From NCBI GenBank assembly GCA_003132865.1, contig PKYZ01000217.1, positions 1 through 5,809 of the forward strand: 5,809 nt of DNA. Reading direction: 5' to 3'. The translations under genes and the position numbers were made by a program. Origin of the DNA: Bryobacterales bacterium (GTDB lineage Bacteria; Acidobacteriota; Terriglobia; Bryobacterales; Bryobacteraceae). This document shows, piece by piece, positions 1 through 4,859 of the stretch (positions are counted from its first letter, which is position 1; each line of letters starts with the position of its first letter). The notes beneath the pieces were generated by a model that was not told where the DNA came from, did not search any database, and saw only the letters and a program-made list of their open reading frames with translations.

Positions 1-16
1 ATTTGAGGTTTAGTAA

Positions 17-502
17 TACAACAAGGTGGTCCACCGGGTGGCGCGGGCGCTGCGCAGTTCCGGTTACGTGGTGCTGCGCTTCAATTTCCGCGGCGTGGGG
101 AAAAGCGAGGGCTGCCACGACTTGGGCGTGGGCGAAATCGAGGATGCGCGCGCGGCGCTCCGCTGGCTGCGTCACCGCTATCCGGACCTGCCGTACACCC
201 TGGCGGGGTTTTCGTTCGGCTCCCGGGTGGTCCTGAGCTTGGGATGCGCCTTGCCGGACGCTGAACGCCTGATCGCGCTGGGCTTCCCCGCCAAACGCGA
301 TCCGGTGGGCGTGCTGGAGCACTGCACCGCGCCCAAGGTCTTCATCCAGAGCACGCACGATGAGTACGGTCCACCGCCGGAGATGGAAGCCTTGTATGCC
401 CAAGTGGCCGATCCCAAGCGGCTGATTTGGGTGGAGGCGCAGGATCACTTCTTTGCGGGAGGCTTGGACGAGTTGGAGAGGCAGGTTACTGCGTTGGAGT
501 GA
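17..502 (+). CDS. Alpha/beta hydrolase of the COG2945 type, 5' partial
   Basis: Predicted small serine hydrolase of the alpha/beta superfamily; the substrate is unknown. Counting residues from the GTG at 26, the nucleophile elbow is GFSFGS with Ser63, the acid is Asp112 in the HDEYGP segment, and the catalytic His is His141 in DHFF, so the full triad is present. The segment RFNFRGVGKSEG (18-29) is a hallmark of this family. Family members are usually about 200-220 residues; here about 160 are present, so roughly the first 40-50 (first strands and the HPHP...GGTM region) are missing. Family-like reading (YNKVVHR) can be followed back to about base 17; before that are TAG (11-13) and TAA (14-16) in the same frame. 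The GTG at 26 is therefore just the first usable codon, not a convincing native start. The gene is either cut by a breakpoint or sits at a poor contig end. The family assignment is firm; the physiological role is unknown. Confidence 0.85.
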   Translation, partial: YNKVVHRVARALRSSGYVVLRFNFRGVGKSEGCHDLGVGEIEDARAALRWLRHRYPDLPYTLAGFSFGSRVVLSLGCALPDAERLIALGFPAKRDPVGVLEHCTAPKVFIQSTHDEYGPPPEMEALYAQVADPKRLIWVEAQDHFFAGGLDELERQVTALE

Positions 503-503
503 G

Positions 504-536
504 GCTACTGCGGCGGTAGCACCTAGAAAGGTGCTA
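504..536. promoter_or_regulatory. Inverted repeats upstream of the antitoxin: likely operator
   Basis: A perfect 7-bp inverted repeat, TAGCACC (517-523) and GGTGCTA (530-536) around a 6-base TAGAAA centre, lies 19 bp before the antitoxin ATG. A second, overlapping one, GCTAC (504-508) and GTAGC (516-520), shares its right arm, so the two hairpins exclude each other as RNA. Phd/YefM antitoxins normally bind palindromes just upstream of their own gene and repress it, so operator is the favoured reading (inference). AT-rich bases 535-545 could hold a -10 element, but no good -35 was found. A terminator for the preceding hydrolase is the alternative; the T-tract is poor. Confidence 0.5.
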
Positions 537-543
537 TTTATAA

Positions 544-549
544 AAGGAG
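544..549 (+). promoter_or_regulatory. Ribosome binding site of the antitoxin gene
   Basis: AAGGAG with a 6-base spacer before the ATG at 556. It is strong and ideally spaced, and it fixes the antitoxin start. Confidence 0.8.
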
Positions 550-555
550 TTCGCC

Positions 556-846
556 ATGCTTGATATCACCAAGGACATTCAATCGCTCACGACGTTTCGC
601 CGCCGATCGGGGGATTTTATGAAGCACCTCAAGAAGAGCAAGCGGCCAGTGGTGCTCACTGTGAAGGGCAAGGCCGAAGCCATCGTCCAGGATGCCGGAG
701 CGTATCAACGACTGCTCGATATCGCAGCCCGCGCCGACACTCACGAAGGCATCCGCCAGGGCGTTGAGCAGTCCAAGCAAGGACAAGGCCGCGACGCCGA
801 GGAGTTCTTCGCAGCATTCGAAGCCGCGCATGGCATATCGAATTAA
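556..846 (+). CDS. Type II toxin-antitoxin antitoxin, Phd/YefM family
   Basis: A 96-residue antitoxin. The N-terminal half (about 1-58) has the Phd/YefM DNA-binding pattern: an initial segment ending in a Ser/Thr-Thr-Phe stretch, then a basic helix (HLKKSKR, 24-30), then the strand PVVLTVKGKAEAIVQD (31-46) and AYQRLLD (49-55). The charged, low-complexity C-terminal part (about 60-96, rich in Gln, Glu and Ala) matches the toxin-binding tail, which is usually disordered until bound. Antitoxins of this family neutralise a RelE/ParE-type toxin and autorepress the operon. The start is supported by a strong AAGGAG. The end overlaps the start of the toxin reading frame by 17 bp, typical of coupled translation. 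The gene is intact, whereas its partner is broken, so any remaining role would be autoregulation or neutralising a related toxin elsewhere (inference). Confidence 0.88.
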   Translation: MLDITKDIQSLTTFRRRSGDFMKHLKKSKRPVVLTVKGKAEAIVQDAGAYQRLLDIAARADTHEGIRQGVEQSKQGQGRDAEEFFAAFEAAHGISN

Positions 847-1143
847 GATCATGCCCCCGCACAGCGGGATCTTTCCGGCCTCTATGACTGGATTGATGCA
901 AGTTCTTCGGATGCGGCTCTTACCTGATATCGCGGCCTCAGGGACGCCATTCGCACCCTGCGAAGCGGCCCCAACCGCTGCCCGGTGACGCCAGAAGACC
1001 GTGACCTCAGACACCTGCTCTTTGGCAACAAGCCGCACGTGTACCGCGTAATCTACCGCGTCATGGAGAAGCAGAAGCAGGTCGACGTGCTCCACATCCG
1101 CCACGGTGCCCGGCAAGAATTCAAGACCGATGAACTGACATGA
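830..1143 (+). pseudogene. RelE/ParE-type toxin, broken by a frameshift and a stop codon
   Basis: Remnant of the toxin partner of the preceding antitoxin. The start MAYRIKI (ATG at 830) is in one frame. Homologous reading then continues in another frame from about base 859 (AQRDLSGLYDWIDASS) to the TGA at 1141-1143. A one-base loss near 856-859 explains the switch: restoring a G to make CCC CGC GCA gives the usual Pro-Arg-Ala before Arg-Asp-Leu. In the restored frame, TGA at 925-927 occupies the place of a Trp before YRGLRDAIRTL. The C-terminal part is well preserved: a loop with RHLLFGNKPHVYRVIYR, then VDVLHIRHGARQEF, the usual final strand and basic tail of the superfamily. Restored length is about 104 residues, normal for the family. 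As it stands, translation from 830 gives a 52-residue product ending at 988, unlikely to be toxic. Family members are mRNA-cleaving (RelE) or gyrase-directed (ParE); the sequence does not decide which. Sequencing error is the alternative explanation, but it must account for two lesions. Confidence 0.82.
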
Positions 1144-1170
1144 CCATGGAACTGAGCGGAGTGCTAGTCT

Positions 1171-1177
1171 AGGGTGA
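1171..1177 (+). promoter_or_regulatory. Ribosome binding site of the FRG-domain gene
   Basis: AGGGTGA, 4 bases before the ATG at 1182. It supports that start; the gene begins 38 bases after the toxin stop, so it could belong to the same transcript. Confidence 0.5.
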
Positions 1178-1181
1178 AGTT

Positions 1182-2184
1182 ATGTCTTTCCAGCCGGATT
1201 GGTGCTTCGAAAGCCTGACTGAGGCGTTCAATTATATTCTTGGTCAATATTCGCTCCAACCGAATGCACACGTTTGGGCCCGATCGACGTCAGGCCTGGT
1301 ATACCCACGCGAACTGCCGAGCTACTTGTTCCGGGGCGAGTGCGGTGTCTTTCCAACGACCACAGACGGCGGGAGGCGGTTGCAAGCGGAGGTACTAGCT
1401 GGCGAGTGTCGACTGTCCAACACGGACGTGGTGCAGCTTGGAAAGCTCGTTTTCAATCTGGTGGAACTGCTCTGCAAGGAACCCTACAGCCTCGATCGGA
1501 TGGGCGCCATGGGACTTTTGCAGCACTATCGTCTGCCGACACGTATGGTTGACTTCACGGCGAATCTTAATTACGCATTCGCGTTCGCCGTAACTGGAAC
1601 CTCTTCGAGAGGGCGAGTCGCCGTGATGCCGCGTGCGCCCCAGAGCCTTCGAATTGTTGACCTGATGGCCCATCCTTGGGCCGAACGCGCACAACGCCAA
1701 GGCGCATATGCCGCTGTGATCACCGACGAACTGGCCGACCTGAAATCGGAGATCGTCGCGCGCCAATACCAAATGGTATGAGTTTCCCATTGTTCCTTCC
1801 GACCGCGACCACTTCAAGGAAATGTATCAGGAACTGCTAAGAGAGTCGGACGACGCTAGCGTTGGTTTCCTCCGATTCCACATTACCGAGTACGTCGAGG
1901 CTTTTGGAAAGCTTTCGCCAATACTGACGGAGTGGTTGCTTGAACACATTCCCATTGCCCCCTACTGCTATCTCGTCGAGGCCTACGAAGGGAAGGAAGT
2001 CGTTGTGTTCCATCACGGCTCCGATGCCCTGCCAGCGTTTAACAAGGACGCAGAGGCTGAGCACACGCGGCGGTATTGGTCATCCGCTTACGTTGACCAC
2101 AGTTTCGAACGCATGAACGATTTTGTGTGGCCCGCGTCGGGAGTGATTGTCGCCGATCCCCGAACGTACCATCCAGAAGTCTGA
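1182..2184 (+). pseudogene. FRG-domain protein, split by a +1 frame change
   Basis: One gene of about 333 residues read in two frames. The first piece (1182-1781, 199 residues) carries the FRG-domain signatures: SYLFRGE at 47-53, GLLQHYRLPTRMVDF at 111-125 followed by a hydrophobic YAFAFA stretch, and a Gln-Gly-Ala-Tyr segment at 173-176. It ends in TGA at 1779-1781. Coding continues at once in the next frame as WYEFPIVPSDRDHF and runs to TGA at 2182-2184. Removing one A from the AAA run at 1771-1773 joins them. The ATG at 1822 is not a likely independent start: the AAGGA before it is adjacent, too close to serve. The FRG domain (Pfam family, named for Phe-Arg-Gly) has no established biochemical activity that I can cite. 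The second piece (YVEAFGKLSPILTEWLLEHI and on) I do not recognise. The gene is visibly less GC-rich than purB or the dehydrogenase, consistent with acquisition by transfer. Confidence 0.78.
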
Positions 2185-2222
2185 TAGATTGAACGCCACG
2201 ACCGCGCCGACGCTGCGTGAGA

Positions 2223-2636
2223 CTACTGGGCTGCCGCGCGATTCGCCCGCCGCTGCGCGCGCATGCCGATCAGGTCGGCCACTTGGCCGAGCAACGCGGA
2301 AACATTCTCCGCGTTGATGGAAACCTGCTGCTCATCGCCTACCGGATAGCGGGAGGCTTTGGCTTCCCTATAGGCTGTCACCAACGCCGTAGCGGGCTGA
2401 TATGGCTTCACCCGGGCATACGAAAGCACCTGCCGGCCGGCTTGCGGCGATTCCACCTCAGCTTCGCTCAGGACCAGTTCGTATTGGCCCTGGTCCAGCT
2501 TCGAGAAGGCCTCGGCCGCCGATCCCGCCACGTCCACGCTGTAACCGCCGGCTTCGAGGAGGGTCTGCAAGGTCAGGCGGGAGGACAACTCGTCGTCCAC
2601 CACCAACACGCGCGCCAGTTCCAGGCTCTTCCGCAT
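2223..2636 (-). CDS. Single-domain response-regulator receiver, degenerate (pseudo-receiver)
   Basis: A 137-residue protein that is essentially one receiver (CheY-like) domain with no output domain. The first strand and acidic pair are present (RVLVVDDE, Asp14-Asp15), as is the switch Thr87-Ala88 in ALVTAY. The phospho-acceptor Asp expected at the end of strand 3 (ELVLS-x) is Glu58, and the usual Lys-Pro after strand 5 is Asn108-Ala109. It therefore cannot be phosphorylated in the standard way; Glu at this place often mimics the phosphorylated state in other regulators (known), so a constitutive protein-interaction role is plausible (inference). The tail is basic (MRAQRRANR). The ATG at 2636 is the only usable start after an in-frame TAG 13-15 bases upstream; no clear Shine-Dalgarno is visible. 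It lies 87 bp downstream of purB on the same strand. Partner kinase and pathway are unknown. Confidence 0.8.
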   Translation of the reverse strand: MRKSLELARVLVVDDELSSRLTLQTLLEAGGYSVDVAGSAAEAFSKLDQGQYELVLSEAEVESPQAGRQVLSYARVKPYQPATALVTAYREAKASRYPVGDEQQVSINAENVSALLGQVADLIGMRAQRRANRAAAQ

Positions 2637-2723
2637 TACCGTACAGATCTACTTTAACCGAAAAGCCCAAACATTACACGTAAAAAATGATAACGTTTTC
2701 AGAGATGCCGGACTCTGCGCTAA
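2637..2723 (-). other. AT-rich spacer between purB and the receiver gene
   Basis: An 87-bp non-coding gap, clearly richer in A/T than its surroundings. On the minus strand, a short stem CAGAG/CTCTG (2717-2713 and 2704-2700, 8-base loop) follows the purB stop, and a run of six T lies 12 bases further on (2687-2682). That is too weak and too far apart to call an intrinsic terminator with confidence. The spacer could equally carry a promoter for the receiver gene, but I found no convincing -35/-10 pair. Confidence 0.3.
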
Positions 2724-4031
2724 TCAGTTGAAAACACGGCGGAAAATGGCGTCGACGTTGCGCAACTGGCGCTCTAGCGAGAAGCTTTCGGCGATTTGGC
2801 CGGAGTTGAGGACCGCCCGGATCTCGGGATCGGCCTCGATGGCGGCCCGAAAGTCCGATTCCTGCTCCCAGGCGCGCATGGCGTGGTTCTGTACGATTCG
2901 ATACGCCGTCTCCCGCAACATACCGGCGGCTGCCAGATCCAGCAGCAGTTGCCCGGAGAAGACCAGCCCCCGGGTCATCTCCAGGTTGCGCCGCATGCGC
3001 TCCGGATAGACCAGGAGTTGATCGACCAGTTGCGTGGTCTTATCCAGGAGGTAGTCGGTAAGGATTGTGGAGTCGGGCAGGATGATCCGTTCGACCGAGG
3101 AATGCGAGATATCCCGCTCGTGCCACAGGGCGACATCTTCGAACGCAGCCTGCACGTTGGCGCGCACCACGCGCGCCAAGCCGCAGATCTGCTCGCAGGT
3201 TACCGGGTTGCGCTTGTGGGGCATGGCTGAGCTGCCCTTTTGCCCGCGCGCGAAATATTCCTCGGCCTCGCGCACCTCGGTGCGCTGCAGGTGCCGCACC
3301 TCCAGGGCGATCTTCTCGCACAGGGCGGTCGCCAACGCCAGCGCGGCGATGAGGGCGGCGTGCCGGTCGCGCTGGATCACCTGCGAAGCGGCCGGCGCGG
3401 GCTTCAGTTCCAGCCGGGCGCAGATGCGCTCCTCGGCTTCGGGGCCGATGTGCGCGAACGTGCCCACGGCGCCCGAGATCTTGCCCACGCGCAGGTCCTC
3501 GGCGGCGGTCCGCAGCCGCACCAGATTGCGCCCCGCTTCGCTGTACCAGATGGCCAGCTTCAGCCCGAAAGTGATTGGCTCCGCATGCACGCCGTGGGTG
3601 CGGCCGATCTGCACGGTATCTTTGAACTCGAAGGCGCGGCGCTTCAGCACTGATTGCAGGCGCTCGAGCCCGGCCAGCAGGATCCCGCAAGCCTGCCGGA
3701 TCTGCAAGGCCTGCGCGGTATCCACCACGTCGTTGGATGTGAGTCCGTAGTGCAGCCAGCGCGACGGCTCGGCGTGCCCGGCGGCCTGCATGCTCTCGGC
3801 CACCGCCGTGGTGAAGGCGATCACATCGTGCTTGACTTCCCTCTCGATCTGCAGAATGCGGGCGGTATCGAAGCTGGCATGCACCCGCAACGCGCGCGCC
3901 GCTTCCGGCGGCACCACGCCCATTTCCGCCAGCGCCTCGGAGGCCGCCAGCTCCACTTCCAGCCACTGCCGGAACTTGTTTTCATCCGTCCAAATGCGGC
4001 CCATTTCCGGCCGCGTATAACGCGCGATCAA
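2724..4031 (-). CDS. purB: Adenylosuccinate lyase
   Basis: Cytosolic homotetrameric enzyme of purine synthesis. It releases fumarate twice: from SAICAR to give AICAR, and from adenylosuccinate to give AMP. At 435 residues it has the usual length of the short bacterial form. Visible landmarks: the N-terminal YTRPEMGRIW (5-14), His68 in KHDV, HYGLTSNDVVDT (94-105), catalytic-His segment GRTHGVHAEP (143-152, His146), and the fumarase/aspartase superfamily signature GSSAMPHKRNP (266-276) with the mobile-loop catalytic Ser267/Ser268. No lesions are seen. The start is TTG (4029-4031); the protein begins MIARYTRPEM, as family members do. The TTG overlaps the upstream hydrolase stop in TTGA, and GGAGG (minus strand, 4046-4042) lies 10 bases before it, inside the hydrolase gene. 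Expression is therefore probably coupled to the hydrolase. Confidence 0.97.
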   Translation of the reverse strand: MIARYTRPEMGRIWTDENKFRQWLEVELAASEALAEMGVVPPEAARALRVHASFDTARILQIEREVKHDVIAFTTAVAESMQAAGHAEPSRWLHYGLTSNDVVDTAQALQIRQACGILLAGLERLQSVLKRRAFEFKDTVQIGRTHGVHAEPITFGLKLAIWYSEAGRNLVRLRTAAEDLRVGKISGAVGTFAHIGPEAEERICARLELKPAPAASQVIQRDRHAALIAALALATALCEKIALEVRHLQRTEVREAEEYFARGQKGSSAMPHKRNPVTCEQICGLARVVRANVQAAFEDVALWHERDISHSSVERIILPDSTILTDYLLDKTTQLVDQLLVYPERMRRNLEMTRGLVFSGQLLLDLAAAGMLRETAYRIVQNHAMRAWEQESDFRAAIEADPEIRAVLNSGQIAESFSLERQLRNVDAIFRRVFN

Positions 4032-4798
4032 AACCGATATACCTCCGTGGGGCGCGACTGGCTGGCGATTTCGAGCGGCGTCGCCAGACCCCGCCGCTCC
4101 AGCGCTTGCGTAGCCATCAGCCGCACGATCTCCGGATGGTTGTTATGCTCGCTGAGGTGCCCCAGCACCAGCCGCGCCGGGAAACCGTCGAAATCGCGCA
4201 GCAGGAAGTCGCTCATGGTGTCGTTGGAAAGATGGCCGACCCGGCTCATTACCCGCTGCTTCACGGACCAGGGATACGGGCCGACCTTCAGCATCTCGAG
4301 GTCGTGGTTCGATTCCAGCAGCATCAGGTTCGAGCGCCGCAGATGGAATTTGACGGACTCGGTGATGTAACCGAGATCGGTGGCTACGGCGATCTTGACG
4401 CCCTCGGCGTGGAAGCAGAAACCGACCGGATCGATGGCGTCGTGCGGGATGCCGAAGCTATCCACTTCGATATCGCCCACCGCGAAGCTGGCGCCGGCTT
4501 GAAAGCATTCCAGGCGCGGCTGGATTTCACCCCAATCGACGGCTGGCGCGGTGAGCTTGCTGATGTACACCGGAATCCCCAGACGGCGGGCCAGGCGCGC
4601 GAGACCGGAGACGTGGTCGGTATGCTCGTGCGTGACCAGGACGGCGTTGAGCGTTTCGACCTGCTCGCCGGCGGATTCCAGGCGGCGGACTAAAGCCTTG
4701 AAGCTCAGGCCGGCATCCACCAGAATGCGTGTGCGATCGGTCGCCAGCAGCGCGCAATTGCCGGAGCTGCCGCTGGCCAGCACGCAGAATTTGACGAT
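4028..4798 (-). CDS. MBL-fold metallo-hydrolase, YycJ/WalJ-like
   Basis: Predicted cytosolic metal-dependent hydrolase of the metallo-beta-lactamase fold, about 256 residues, close to the YycJ/WalJ/VicX group. Counting from the proposed start at 4798: KFCVLASGSSGN (3-14), metal-binding THEHTDH (56-62), IPHDAIDPVGF (117-127), ATDLGY with the bridging Asp (139-144), and the C-terminal GHLSEHNNHPEI (213-224), typical of this group. Members are proposed nucleases, and WalJ in Firmicutes is linked to cell-wall and replication control; whether that role holds here is unknown. Start choice: the family's N-terminus falls at ATC or GTC (4798-4793), with a perfect GGAGG (4809-4805) 6 bases before the ATC, yet no ATG, GTG or TTG is there. 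The next upstream in-frame start is ATG at 4876, adding 26 residues unlike the family and running into the divergent gene. The stop overlaps the purB start by four bases. Confidence 0.88.
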   Translation of the reverse strand: MVKFCVLASGSSGNCALLATDRTRILVDAGLSFKALVRRLESAGEQVETLNAVLVTHEHTDHVSGLARLARRLGIPVYISKLTAPAVDWGEIQPRLECFQAGASFAVGDIEVDSFGIPHDAIDPVGFCFHAEGVKIAVATDLGYITESVKFHLRRSNLMLLESNHDLEMLKVGPYPWSVKQRVMSRVGHLSNDTMSDFLLRDFDGFPARLVLGHLSEHNNHPEIVRLMATQALERRGLATPLEIASQSRPTEVYRF

Positions 4799-4859
4799 GA
4801 GTGGCCTCCGTGAAACTTCAGCATACCAGCATGCCGCCGCAGTTGATACGCTGGACTGG
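4799..4859. promoter_or_regulatory. Divergent intergenic region, probable promoters
   Basis: About 61 bp separate the proposed hydrolase start from the divergent dehydrogenase ATG, if the hydrolase starts at 4798. On the minus strand, TGGTATGCT (4828-4820) resembles an extended -10 element and would place a transcript start just before the GGAGG at 4809-4805. Its -35 (TATCAA) is poor. On the plus strand no clear Shine-Dalgarno precedes the dehydrogenase ATG. All of this is inference from weak motifs. Confidence 0.3.

Noticed and set aside
538..1116. Minus-strand open frame of 192 codons opposite the toxin-antitoxin genes
   Set aside because: It lies opposite clear antitoxin and toxin homology and has no recognisable domain of its own.
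1140..1172. Ten-codon peptide frame between the toxin remnant and the FRG gene
   Set aside because: It is too short, lacks a ribosome binding site and has no sign of coding.
1774..1785. Programmed +1 frameshift in the FRG gene at GTA TGA G, like prfB
   Set aside because: The P-site codon GTA would re-pair poorly with TAT after slipping, and there is no convincing upstream Shine-Dalgarno-like stimulator. A one-base change in the AAA run is simpler.
1822..2184. Independent 120-residue gene starting at ATG 1822
   Set aside because: Its frame continues upstream without a break as plausible coding sequence joined to the FRG protein, and the AAGGA before the ATG is too close to act as a ribosome binding site.
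2682..2717. Intrinsic terminator after purB
   Set aside because: The stem is only 5 bp with an 8-base loop, and the T-run starts 12 bases after it, so it does not meet the usual form.
3040..3966. Long open frame of 308 codons on the minus strand inside purB
   Set aside because: It is an Arg/Gly/Ala-rich shadow frame of the high-GC purB gene with no recognisable domain; the purB frame has full family signatures.
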